In this document: piece after piece, positions 32,901-45,485 of the stretch
Position numbering within the stretch: position 1 is the first letter of the stretch
Layout: every line of letters starts with the position of its first letter
Source of the DNA: Eriocheir sinensis
Taxonomy: Eukaryota; Arthropoda; Malacostraca; Decapoda; Varunidae
Assembly (NCBI RefSeq): GCF_024679095.1
Contig: NW_026111820.1
Location: 392,252-456,251 of the forward strand
Direction: 5' to 3'
Length of the DNA stretch: 64,000 nucleotides
Notes under the pieces: model-generated
Told to the model about the DNA's origin: nothing
The model's database searches: none
Seen by the model: the letters and a program-made list of their open reading frames with translations, nothing else
Position numbers and translations under genes: made by a program

Positions 32901-34467
32901 AGTTTACATTATTTTATTGCTATTTTGTTTATTTATTTTGATACGAATTACATGATTATATGTGTATTTTGTACATATTTATTATACGTATTTACATTAC
33001 TTAATGTGTATTTTGTTTATATATTTTTAAACAAATCTACGTTATTATATGTATTTGTATAAATATTTTGATACAGATTTACATTATTTTATGTATTTTG
33101 TATGTATATTTCAATTCAAATTTAGCTTATTTTAGCTGTATTTTGTATATATATTTTCATACAAATTTAATTACTTCTGTGTATTTTTGTATATAGTTTT
33201 ATACAAATTTACGATATTTTATGTGTATTTTCTATATTTATATTTATACAAATACACTTTCTTTTACTGGTATTTTGTTTATTTATTTTGATACGATTTT
33301 TAAGTGTATTTTGTATTCATCTTTTTAAACGTATTTACTTCATTTTATGTGTATTTTGTATATATTTTTATAGAAATCTACGTTATTTTGTGTGTATTCG
33401 TATATGTATTTTGAAACAAATTTACATTGTTTTATATGTATTCTTCATATCTATTTTAATACAAATTTATCTTATAGTATGTGCATTTTTTATATTTATT
33501 TTCATACAAATTTTAATATTTTATGTGTATTTTGGTACATATATTTTTTTTAAAAATGCGTTATTTTATGGGTATTTTGCATCTTTATTTTCATACAAAT
33601 TTACATTATTTTATTAAAATTCTGTGTATTTATTTTTGAGACGATTTTACATTATTCTATTTGTGTTTTGTATATATTTTTTTTATACATATTTACATTA
33701 TTTAATATGTATTTTTGTATATATATTTGATACAAATTTACGTTATTTTAAGTGTATATGTTTATATATTTTCATTCAAATGTCCATTATTTTATGTGTA
33801 TGTTTTATATGTATTTCAATACAAATTTACCTAATTTTATGTGTATTTTGTATATATATTTTTATACAAATCTACGTTATTTTATGTTTATTCGTATATA
33901 TGTTTTGAAACAAATTTACATTGTTTTATATGTATTTTGCATAACTATTTCAATACAGATTTACCTTATTGTATGTGTATTTTGTATATTTATTTTAATA
34001 AAAATTAATTTTTTATGTGTATTTTTGTATATATATTTAAAAAAAAAGCGTTATTTTATGGGTATTTTGCTTCTTTATTTTCATACAAATTTACATTATT
34101 TTATTAATATTCTGTGTATTTATTTTGATACGATTTTACATTATTCTATTTGTGTTTTGTATATATTTTTTTATACAAATTTACGTTATTTTAAGTGTAT
34201 TTGTTTATGAATTTTCATTCAAATTTACATTATTTTATGTGTATTTTGTATATGTATTTCAATACAAATTTACCTAATTTTATGTGTATTTTGTATATTT
34301 ATTTTCATACAAATTAAAATTATTTCTGTGTATTTTTGTATATAGTTTTATACAAATTTATGTTATCTAATGTGTATTTTGTATATTTATTTTCATACAA
34401 ATACACATTCTTTTATTGATATTTTGTTTATTTATTTTGACGCGAATTTACATTATTTTCAGTGTCT

Positions 34468-34570
<103 letters not shown>

Positions 34571-37500
34571 GTATTTACATCCTTTCATGTGTATTTTTTA
34601 TATTTATAAAAAATGCGTTATTTTATGGGTATTTTGCATCTTTATTTTCATACAAATTTACATTATTTTATTTACATTCTATGTATTTATTATGATACGA
34701 TTTTACATTATTCTATTTGTGTTTTGTATATATATTTTTTATACATATTTACATTATATAATGAGTATTTTGTATATATATTTTATACAAATTTACGTTT
34801 ATTTAAGTGTATTTGTTTATATATTTCCATTCAAATTTACATTATTTTATGTGTATTTTGTACATGTATTTCTATACAAATTTACCTAATTTTATGTGTA
34901 TTTTGTATATTTATTTTCATACAAATTTAATTTATTTTTGTGTATTTTTATATATACTTTTATACAAATTTACGTTATTTTATGTGTATTTTGTATATGT
35001 ATTTTCATACAAATTTACATTATTTTATTGATATTCTCTTTATTTATTTTGATACGATTTAACATTATTCTATGTGTTTTTTGTATATATTTTTTTATAC
35101 ATATTTACATTATTTAATGTTCATTTTGTATATATATTTTATCCAAATTTACATTATTTTATGTGTATTTGTTTATATATTTTCATACATATTTATATTA
35201 TTTTTTGTGTTTTTTGTATATATATTTTACTACGTATTTAAATTATTTTATGTGTATTTTGTATTTACATTTTCATGAAAAAATTACGTTATTTTATTGT
35301 GTGTATAAGTATATATTTTGATACACATGTTTTATAAATTCATGTTATTTAATGTGTATTTGTATATATATTTTCATACAAATTTATATTATTTTATGAG
35401 TATTTTTTCATATAATTATTACATTACAAATTTACCTTATTTTATGTTTATTTTGTATATTTATTTCATTGAATTTTAAATTATTTTATATGTATATTTG
35501 TATTTGTATTTAGGTTATTTTATGTGTATTTTGTATATATATTTTCATCCAAAATTACATTATTTTATTGGTATTTCTTAATTTAGTTCGATACGAATTT
35601 AGATTATTTCATAGGTATTTTGTATACATATTTTTATACTCATTTACATTATCTAATGTGTGTTTTGTATATATATTTTTATGCAAATTTATTTAATGTT
35701 CATTTTTGTACATATATTTTTATAGAAATTTGCGTTATTTTATGTATATAGTTTTATATAAATTTACGTTATTTTATGTGCATTTTATATATTTATATTT
35801 ATACAAATACACATTCTTTCATTGGTATATTTTTTATTTACATATATACGATTTTACATTATTTTATGTGTATTTTGTTTACATTTTTTATACGTATTTA
35901 CTTAATTTTATGTGTATTTTGTATATGTATTTTTATAGAAATCTACGTTATTTTATGTGTATTCGTATATATATTTTAAAACAAATTTACATTATTTTAT
36001 ATGTATTTTGCATATCTATTTCAATACAAATTTACCTTATTGTATGTGCATTTTGTATATTTATTTTAATACAAGTTCAAATATTTTATGTGTATTTTGG
36101 TATCAATAATTTTATAAAAAGTGCGTTATTTTATAGGTATTTTGCATCTTAATTTTCATTTTATATGTACTTTGTATATATATTTTTATACGCTTTTACA
36201 TTATTTAATATTTATTTTGAATATATATTTTTATACAAATTCATGGTATTTCATGTGTATTTGTATATATATTTTCATATAAATTTACATTATTGTATGT
36301 GTATTTTGTACATATATTTTATTAGGAATCTACCTTATTTTATGTTTATTTTGTATGTGTATTTTGTATATTTATATTTATCCAAATACACATTCTTTTA
36401 TTGGTATTTTGTTTATTTATTTTAATTCGAATTTACATTATTTTATGTGTATTTTGTATACATTTTTTTATACGTATTTACTTAATTTTATGTGTATTTT
36501 GTATATATATTTTTATAGAAATCTACGTTTTTTTATTTGTATTCGTATATATATTTTGAAACAAATTTACATTGTTTTATATGTATTTTTGCATATCTCT
36601 TTCAATACAAATTTACCTTATTGTATGTGCATTTTGTATATTTATTTCAATGCAAATTTAAATATTTTATGTGTATTTTGGTATATATTTTTTTATAAGA
36701 TTACGAAAATTTGAATAAAAATATATACAAAAAAACAAAAACATAAATTTCAATTTGTATGAAAAAAGATATACAAAATACACATAATTAATTAAATTTG
36801 TATTTAAATACATATACAAAATACACATAAAATAATGTAAATTTGTATGAAATGAAAACAAATTCACATAAAATAACGTACATTTGTATAAAACAGATAT
36901 ACAAAATAATTTTAAATGTATTTTGTATATTTATTTTCATACAAATTTAAATTATTTTTTGTGTAATTTTGTATATAGTTTTATACAAACATAGGTTATT
37001 TTATGAGTATTTTGTATATCTATTTTCATACAAATACACATTCTTTTATTGATATTTTGTTTAATTATTTTGACGAGAATTTAAATTATTTAATGTGTAT
37101 TTTTTATATATATTTTTATACGTATTTACATCATTTCATGTGTATTTTGTACATATATTTCAATAGAAATCTACGTTATTTTATGTGTATTCGTATATAG
37201 ATTTTTAAACAAATTTACACTTTTATGTGTATTTTTCTTATTTTTTCAATACAAATTTACCTTATTGTATATGCATTTTGTATATTAATTTTAATACAAA
37301 GTTAATTATTCTATGTGTATTTTTGTATATGTATTTTTATAAAAATATGCTTTATTTTATGGGTATTTTGCATCTTTATTTTCATCCAAATTTACGTTAT
37401 TTTATTGATATTCTGCTCATTCATTTTGATACGATTTGACATTATTCTATGTGTATTTTGGATATATTTTTCATACAAATCTACGTTATTTTATGTGTAT

Positions 37501-40500
37501 TTGTTTATATAATTTAACACAAATTTACAATATTTTATGGGTATTTTTTATATATATTTCAAAAGAAATTTACCTAGATTTATGTGTATTTTGAATATCT
37601 ATTTTCATACAAACTCAAATTATTTTTATGTATTTTTGTATATATTTCAATACAAATTTTAGTTATGTTATGTGTATTTTGTAAATCTATTTTCATTCAA
37701 ATATATATTATTTTATTGGTATTTTGTTGATTTATATTGATACGAATTTACATTATTTTATATGTACTTTGTATATATATTTTGATACGCATTTACATTA
37801 TTTAATATTTATTTTGAATATATAATTTTATCCAAATTCATGGTATTTTATGTGTATTTGTATATATATTTTCATATAAATTTACATTATTTTATGTGTA
37901 TTTTGTACATATATTTCATTACAAATTTACCTTATTTTATGTTTATTTTGTATGTGTATTTTGTACATTTATATTTATACAAATACACATTCTTTTATTG
38001 ATATTTTGTTTATTTATTTTGTTCCGAATTTATATTATTTTATGTGTATTTTGTTTACATTTTTTTATACGTATTTACCTAATTTTATGTGTATTTTGTA
38101 TATATATTTTTATAGAAATCTACGTTATTTTATGTGTATTCGTATATATATTTTGAAACAAATTTACATTGTTTTATATGTATTTTTGCATATCTCTCTC
38201 AATAGAAGTTTACCTTATTGTATATGCATTTTGTATATTTATTTCAATACAAATTTAAATATTTTATGTGTATTTTGGTATATATATTTTTATAAGAAAT
38301 GTGCTATTTGATGGGAATTTTGCATCTTTATTTTCATACAAATTTACATTATTTTATTAATATTCTTTGTATTTATTTTGATACGATTTTACATTATTCT
38401 ATTTGTTTTTTGGATATATATTTTTTTATACATATTTACATTATTTAATGTGTATCATGCATATATATTTCATACAAATTTATTATCTATTATTTATTTT
38501 CATACAAATACACATTCTTTTTATAATATTTTGTTTATTTATTTTGACACGAATTTACATTACTTAATATGTATTTTATATATATATTTTTATACGTATT
38601 TACATAATTTCATGTGTATTTTGTATATATATTTCTATAGAGATCTATGTTATTTTATGTGTATTCGTATATATATTTTAAAACAAATTTACACTGTTTT
38701 ATTTGTTTTTTGCGTTTTTTTTTCAATACAAATTTATCTTATTGTATGTGTGCATTTTGTATATTAATTTTAATACAAATTTAATTATTCTATGTGTATT
38801 TTTGTATATGTATTTAAAAAAAAAAAAAGCTTTATCTTATGGGTATTTTGCATCTTCATTTTCATACAAATTTAAATTAGTTTATTGATATTCTGTGTAC
38901 TTATTTTGATACGATTTTACATTATTCTATGTATAACAAAAATAAATACAGAATACACAAATATAGATATGCAAGATACATATAAACAATGTAAATTTGT
39001 TTCAAAATATATATACGAATACACATGAAATAAGGTAGATTTTTATAAAAATATATATACAAAATACATAAATTAAATAATGTAAATACGTATAAAAAAA
39101 ATTATACAAAATACACATATAATAATGTAAATTTGTATCAAAATATATAAACAAAATACAATAAATAATAAATGTAAATATAAATATGTACAAAATACAC
39201 ATATAATCATATAATTCTCAAAATAAATAAACAAAATACCAATAAAATATATAAATTTTATGAGTAAACGTGTATGTTGCATTTTTTTTAATACAAATTT
39301 ACCTTATTATATACGCATTTTGTATATTAATTTTAATACAAATTTAATTATTCGATGTGTATTTTTGTATCTGTATTTTTATAAACATATGCTTTATTTT
39401 TTGGGTTTTTTGCATCTTTATTTTCATACAAATTTACATTATTTTATTGATATTCTGCTCATTCATTTTGATACAAATTGACATTATTCTAAGTGTATTT
39501 TGTATATATTTTTATACAAATTTACGTTATTTTCTATGTATTTGTTTATATATTTTGACACAAATTTACAATATTTTACGGGTATTTTGTATATACATTT
39601 CAAAAGAAATTTACCTAGTTTTATGTGTATTTTGTATATCTATTTTCATACAAACTCAAATTATTTCTATGTATTTTTGTATATATTTTAACAGAAATTT
39701 TAGTTATGTTATGTGTATTTTATAAATCTATTTTCATTCAAATATATATTATTTTATTGGTGTTTTGCTAATTTATATTGATACGAGTTTACATTATTTT
39801 ATATGTACTTTGTATATATATTTTCATACGCTTTTACATTATTTAATATTTATTTTGAATATATATTTTTATACAAATTCATGGTATTTTATGTGATTTG
39901 TATATATATCTTCATATAAATTTACATTATTTTATGTGTATTTTGTACATATATTTTATTACAAATCTACCTTATTTTATGTTTATTTTGTATGTGTCTT
40001 TTGTATATTTATATTTATCCAAATACACATTCTTTTATTGGTATTTTGTTTATTTATTTTACTTCGAATTTACATTATTTTATGTGTATTTTGTATACTT
40101 TTTTTTATACGTATTTACTTAATTTTATGTGTATTTTGTATATATATTTTTATAGAAATCTACTTTTTTTTTATTTGTATTCGTATATATATTTTGAAAC
40201 AAATTTACATTGTTTTATATGTATTTTTGCATATCTCTTTCAATACAAGTTTACCTTATTGTATGTGCATTTTGTATATTTAGTTCAATGCAAATTTAAA
40301 TATTTTATGTGTATTTTGGTATATATTTTTTTTATAAGAAATGCCCTATTTTATGGGAATTTTGCATCTTTATTTTCATACAAATTACCATTATTTTATT
40401 AATATTCGGTGTATTTATTTTGATACGATGTTACATTATTCTATTTGTTTTTTGTATATACTTTTTTATACATATTTACATTATTTAATGTGTATCTTGC

Positions 40501-41673
40501 ATATATATTTTATACAAATTTATTATCTATTATCTATTTTCATACAAATACACATTTTTTTCATGATATTTTGTTTATTTATTTTGACACGAATTTACAT
40601 TATTTGATATGTATTTTGTATATATATTTTTATACGTATTTACATAATTTCATATGTATTTTGTATATATATTTCTATAGAAATCTACTTTATTTTATGT
40701 GTATTCGTACATATATTTTGAAACAAATTTACATTGTTTTATATGTATTTTTGAATATCTCTTTCAATACAAATTTACATTACTGTATATGCATTTTGTA
40801 TATTTATTGCAATACAAATTTAAATATTTTATGTGTATTTTGGTAAATATATTTTTATAAAAAATGCGATAATTTTTCGGAATTTTGCATCTTTATTTTC
40901 ATACAAATTTACATTATTTTATTGATATTCTGAGTATTTATTTTGATACGATTTTACATTATTCTATTTGTTTTTTGTATATATTTTTTTATACACATTT
41001 ACATTATTTAATGTGTATCTTGCATATATATTTTATACAAATTTACGTTATTTTAAGTGTATTTGTTTATATATTTTCATTCAAATTTACATTATTTGAT
41101 GTGTATTTTGTATATGTATTTCAATACAAATTTACCTAATTTTATGTGTATTTTGTATATTTCCTTTCAAACAAATTTAAATTATTTTTGTGTATTTTTG
41201 TATATAGTTTTATACAAATTTAAGTTATTTTATGTACGCATTTACATTATTTAGTGTGTGTTTTGTATATATATTTTTATGCAAATTTACTTTATTTTAT
41301 GTGCATTTTTGTACATATATTTTTATAGAAATTTGCGTTATTTGTATATGTTTTCTCATACATAAAATAATGTAAATTTGTATCAAAATACTCATACAAA
41401 TACACATATAATAACGTAAATTTGTATAAAAATATATAAACAAAATACACATTAAATAATGTAAATACGTATAAAAAAATGTACAAAATACACAAATAAT
41501 CATGTAATTCGTATCAAAATAAATAGACAAAATACCAATAAAATAATGTAAATTTCTATGAGAAAACATATTCAAAATACACATAAATAACGGAAATATC
41601 AATAAAAATATATATAATATAATATATTTTCATACATATTTAAAACATTTAATGTATATTTTGTATATATATT

Positions 41674-42210
41674 GAAAGATACATAGACAGCACCTTGGAA
41701 CTGTGTCAGAGATGAATGAATATATCATGTGAAATTCATTTATAAAAAAAAAAGAAACCGTGTGTAAGAGAGAAGCTTGTAAATAAATAAAATAAATACA
41801 ATATGAGGTTCAACTGAAAGAGACATAGACAGCACCTTGGAATCGTGTCAGAGATAAATGAATATATCATATGAAATTCAGTTATAAAAAAAAAAAATAT
41901 GGAAGCCGTGTGTGAGAGAGAAGATTGTAAATAAATAAAATAAATACAATATGAGGTTAAAGTGAAAGATACATAGAAAATACCTTGGAATTGTGGTAGA
42001 GATAAATGAATATATGATGCGAAATTCAGTTATAAAAAAAAAAGAAACCGTGTGTGAGAGAGAAGCTTGTAAATAAATAAAATAAATACAATATGATGCC
42101 AAATTCAGTTATGCTTAGAAGGTCTGGGAGTTGTGTTAAGAGATAGAAAAATATGATATGGAATTAAGTTATAAAAAAGTCCTGGAAGCTAAGAGAGAAA
42201 CTTGTAAAAT
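41674..42210 (+). repeat. 142-148 bp tandem repeat, ~3.7 copies
   Basis: Copies begin with gaaaga(t/g)acatagacag at 41,674, 41,816 and 41,964, plus a diverged partial copy from about 42,106. Each unit contains ccttggaa(c/t), a tgaatgaatatatcat segment, an A-run, ccgtgtgtgagagagaagct and taaataaataaaataaatac. The unit is unrelated to the AT satellite it abuts. The last copy is degenerate, as expected at an array edge. No gene is seen. Confidence 0.9.
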
Positions 42211-42556
42211 GGATAATTATATGAACCAGCCGCCAGCGTGTCGCCCAACGTGAAATCAGCGACGCTTTCTCCAGTGCCGCGTGTGTGTGTGTTGGTGGGG
42301 CTGTGAGGAACGTTTCTGGCGGCTTTCTCCTGAGTAACCAACGTTTTGTGTGGGTGCTCTGTTTTGCTCTCCTTTTTTCTTCTTTTTGTTTTGATGTTTT
42401 GTTTTTGTTTTTGTTGTTTTATTTTGTTTTTGCATTTGTTCTTGTTTTTCCTTTCTTTCTTTTCTTGTTTTGTTTTTGTTTTTTTGTTTTTTGTTTTTTT
42501 CTTTTCCTTTCTTTCTTTTTCTTCTTTTCTTTTTCTATTTTTTTCTTTTTCTTCGT

Positions 42557-42634
<78 letters not shown>

Positions 42635-42652
42635 GCTGCTACTACTTCTACA
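42211..42652. repeat. Polypyrimidine tract and CAA/CTA microsatellites
   Basis: A short unique stretch (42,211-42,350) is followed by T-rich DNA with TTTTG and TTTC motifs up to 42,555, then (CAA)n at 42,558-42,590 and (CTA)n at 42,592-42,652. The long apparent frames here (poly-Gln, poly-Leu, poly-Asn) come from the triplet repeats. The CTA tract directly borders the poly(A) end of the second LINE. Confidence 0.93.
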
Positions 42653-42665
42653 TTTTTTTTTTTTT

Positions 42666-42858
42666 ACAACATAAATGATACCTCCACCCATGTTTATTTT
42701 CCCGACACATAATCATGGAGGGCTCCATAGCTTGGAGGTCATTAGCCCCAACTCTGTTCGCTAATGACTGTGGCATCCAACCATATCACTAATACTACCT
42801 GACACTAAATCACCTATCATCTATTACGTCTAGATCCCCCTTTCCTTCCCTACTCCAG
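42666..42858 (-). other. 3' UTR of RLE-type LINE with AATAAA and hairpin
   Basis: On the minus strand AATAAA lies at 42,693-42,698, about 28 bp before the A-run, so this looks like a polyadenylated transcript end. Positions 42,738-42,746 (GTCATTAGC) and 42,760-42,768 (GCTAATGAC) form a perfect 9-bp stem with a 13-nt loop. Confidence 0.82.
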
Positions 42859-43905
42859 TCACTCCCGACCCACCCTAATGTCACTCTCCACCACTGTGGC
42901 TTCATAGTCCATATTGGAGATGTTGGTGGCTCTCGGGCCAGAGTGTCTGGTGCCCCTGAGACATAGGATGGCCGACCTGAGCAGGGAGAACGAGAGGCGA
43001 CACCTCATCCAGGCGACAACGTGGCTCCTTGGCTGATGCTTCTTTTCTGAGATTAGTTCCGCGAGACGTGCGTAGAAGCATTGGGCCCTGGGACCCATCC
43101 CGCCGGATGTGGTGAAGACGAGGGGGGTGAAGCTGCCCTGATCCACATGTTGGATTCTTTCACCGTATGCCCTTGTCTTCTCCTGCTCGTTCCTGTGGTG
43201 GGCGGCTTGCAGGGGCAACTCACGGTGACAGGCAGCCATCGGGTCGAATATGCGGATGTCCATTAACGCCCGCTGTCCGCGCACCCAGAATCCGCGGGCA
43301 CTTACATCAACCCGTGCCTCCTGTGAGGTATTGGCTGTCCTGTACCGAAGGTGTTCGCCGTCCAGGGGAAGCAGTGCCGGCTCGGTAGTGACGTCTTGGC
43401 ATACCTTCCCGAGCATGCTGGCTGTCAGATCCCTCACTTCATCGTGTCGAATACAGACAAAGCCTCCTTTTTTACATGTCATGGTGTGGGTGACATCATT
43501 TGGTGATCCACATGCACAGAGATCAGGCAGTCCCTCAATCGGCCAGCCATATCTCAGAGCAATGGCGTCGACAAATTCTTGTTTGTTGAGGCTGAAGCCC
43601 TTTGCTCTGATTGGTAATGACGTTAGCCAGTTAGAGGCGCCTGCCTCCTGTGCTGTGTGTATTTTTCTACACATTTCTGTGGACAGGTGGTGTGTAAGAC
43701 GGTCCAGCTCGTCTTTTTGGGCCTGTTGCCTTTCTTCTAAGATTTTTCTTTTAATATCTCTTATTTCTGTTTGGTCTATCTCGTCCTCTGCCTCCTGAGC
43801 GATGATCCTGTTGATGAGTGACCTGGTAAGGCTGATGGAGTTTTGGTTCTCCTTATCTGCCAGCGTCTCAGGGTTGGTGATCCCCATCCCACCCAGTCTT
43901 GGGGG
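42859..43905 (-). pseudogene. C-terminal part of retroelement polyprotein with CCHC/endonuclease-like domain
   Basis: From the first Met (43,887) this is a 342-residue frame. The same frame is open a little further upstream as SPPRLGG. The N-terminal 115 residues are a post-RT thumb-like helical region (TRSLINRI, SNWLTSLP, ALRYGWP). A zinc-knuckle pattern follows: C124-x-C126, H134, C138. Next come RHD at 147-149, then D194 and D210 within RVDVSARGFW and MDIRIFDP. CCHC followed by R/K-H-x and two acidic residues is the layout of the restriction-like endonuclease of R2/R4/CRE-type LINEs, which nicks the target DNA. The C-terminus (RCRLSFSLLRSAILC) matches widespread retroelement proteins in invertebrates and fish as I know them. 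No internal stop is present, but the RT domain is absent, so the copy is inactive. The exact clade is uncertain. Confidence 0.82.
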
Positions 43906-43986
43906 ACTACTTCTACTATTACAACAACAACAGTAACAACTACATCTATTATCACTTCAACTACTACTTCAACTACTACTACTACA

Positions 43987-44054
<68 letters not shown>

Positions 44055-44062
44055 CACCACAT
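43906..44062. repeat. (ACT)n/(CAA)n/(ACC)n triplet microsatellite
   Basis: Interrupted ACT and CAA copies become a purer ACT run (43,968-44,045) and end in ACC. Same motif and strand as the CTA tract at 42,592-42,652 on the other side of the LINE. Confidence 0.95.
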
Positions 44063-44710
44063 CACCTGTTTGCGTGTTACTTTACCAAGAGGGTCAATAG
44101 ATGTTTTGAAGCTCTCTGAATCCTCTATGTTCGGTTGTTTTGGTGGGGACAGCGGGGATCATAAAGGGTCACGAGCGGTCAGAGGTCACGGTCACGGTAA
44201 ACAAGAGGTCAGGTCAGATCAGGGAGGGTCAGGAGGCATAGCAGGTCACGCGGTTAGTTTTAATATACTGCTCTTTGTAATGTTGTTTACGTTCACTTTC
44301 TCCGTCTGTGTTTTTTTTCCTCTTTTTTTTACTGGTTCTTGTTCTTCCTCCTGTTCTTGATCTGCTGGCTCTCCTAGTTATTCGTGTTCTTGATCTTTTT
44401 CTAGTTCTTAATCTGGTTCTTCTTTTCTACTCGTATTTTTTTATGGTGCTGTTGTTCTTGTTTTTCTCGTTTTTTTTCCGTGCCTGGTTTTGTCCTATAA
44501 TGATGAAAGAAGACAATTAGTTTCTGTGCGCGTCCAACGTAGATCGATAGAAGAGTGGTAAAGATAATAATACTTCCACATAGTTTCAACAGTATAACAA
44601 AATATATTTCCTACATCTTTATAAATACGGCTATTTACATATACATTTGTTTCAAGGGATGCGCGTACGTATAATACAGCTGTACTACATGTAACACTGA
44701 CCAGAGCCTG

Positions 44711-44711
<1 letters not shown>
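44063..44711. other. Intergenic stretch without a gene
   Basis: Unique-looking DNA with a cluster of GGTCA words (44,167-44,248), a T-rich GTTCTT-like stretch (44,285-44,490) and unremarkable AT-rich sequence (44,520-44,700). The short open frames here are not conserved-looking. I see no coding or RNA gene. Confidence 0.6.

Positions 44712-44752
<41 letters not shown>
44712..44752. repeat. (TG)n microsatellite, tail side of SINE
   Basis: About 20 TG copies. Read on the minus strand they are the (AC)n that follows the SINE body (ggtaaattacacac). Confidence 0.96.
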
Positions 44753-44755
<3 letters not shown>

Positions 44756-45015
44756 TTACCAAGGCCTGATCACGAGTTGGACTCGCTTCCGCCAGCAGGT
44801 ACCCTCCCGACACGAGGAAGTGCATGCTCATTATCGTCGATCTCTGGGTACTGCCAGGACCTCACACACCACACACCCCATCCCCCTTGCTCAAGGGGGG
44901 ACAGTAACCACTCCTAGTCAACGGAAAGAATCCGGCCTGAGCGGGGCTCGAACCGCCGCCTGTTTGACCTTGAAGCCTTGCAGCGCCGCGCTCTAACCGA
45001 CTGAGCTACCGGAGC

Positions 45016-45016
<1 letters not shown>
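44753..45016 (-). mobile_element. tRNA-derived SINE
   Basis: On the minus strand the head contains a Pol III A box, TAGCTCAGTCGG (44,997-45,008), and a B box, GGTTCGAGCCC (44,944-44,954), 42 bp apart. Both are perfect matches to the consensus. The D-arm GCTC/GAGC pairing is present. A body of about 180 bp follows, with the phrases gtacccagagatcg and gtgatcaggcc, and ends in attacacac. SINEs are copied in trans by LINE enzymes from Pol III transcripts. The clean boxes suggest it was transcribable. It is not a functional tRNA gene because the 3' side does not close an acceptor stem. Total length is 264 bp. Confidence 0.88.

Positions 45017-45078
<62 letters not shown>
45017..45078. repeat. (GT)n microsatellite between two SINE copies
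   Basis: About 31 GT copies joining the head of the complete SINE to the tail end of a second, degraded SINE. Confidence 0.96.
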
Positions 45079-45081
<3 letters not shown>

Positions 45082-45180
45082 GGTCTGATCACACAAGTCT
45101 CACGATTGCCAACTATTACTTTTCCCGGATGAGCGACTCACAAGTGACGGATCTCTGGGTACGGGCTACGTGCTTGTGTA
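45079..45180 (-). mobile_element. Degraded SINE 3' part
   Basis: On the minus strand it reads gtacccagagatc ... gtgatcagaccattacac, the same opening and closing phrases and order as the body of the neighbouring SINE. The middle is diverged and shorter, and there is no tRNA-like head. It probably is an older, 5'-truncated member whose (AC)n tail received the younger SINE. Confidence 0.65.
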
Positions 45181-45248
45181 TGTATGACGTTTCTGGCTAT
45201 TGCACAATAAATATTATAAATACACCCCTTCAAACACTGCATGCACGC

Positions 45249-45252
<4 letters not shown>

Positions 45253-45308
<56 letters not shown>
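45253..45308. repeat. (CA)n microsatellite
   Basis: About 28 CA copies. It lies downstream of the GTPase gene (which is on the minus strand), after 72 bp of ordinary sequence that contains a + strand AATAAA at 45,206. Confidence 0.96.
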
Positions 45309-45309
<1 letters not shown>

Positions 45310-45485
45310 TATCACATACGTCAGCCACCAGTGGCACTCAGTTGTCTGTAGTTCCCCGCCTGTCCCCATACGAGTACTCGGGCTCCCTCGCCTCACGCCT
45401 CGGGGGTCCAGGGGTCTGGTGCGGGGCTGGGCAGGGATAAACTGAAGGAGGTGGGGGCGGCGGGGAGCATAGGGTGACCCGCAAG

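Larger units (their letters stand above)
42653..43905 (-). mobile_element. 5'-truncated RLE-type LINE in (ACT)n
   Basis: Read on the minus strand, the element starts near the phrase PPRLGGMGITNP (about 43,905), codes to a stop at 42,859, has a 3' UTR of about 190 bp with AATAAA, and ends in A13 (T-run 42,653-42,665). Immediately beyond both ends lies the same triplet repeat in the same phase and strand: (CTA)n on the left, (ACT)n on the right. Everything upstream of the last third of the polyprotein is missing. Confidence 0.87.

Noticed and set aside
42189..42712. Poly-Gln, poly-Asn, poly-Ser and poly-Leu frames
   Set aside because: Products of CAA and CTA microsatellites and T-rich DNA.
44938..45016. 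Functional tRNA gene
   Set aside because: A and B boxes are present, but the sequence continues into a SINE body with no closed acceptor stem. It is the head of a tRNA-derived SINE.
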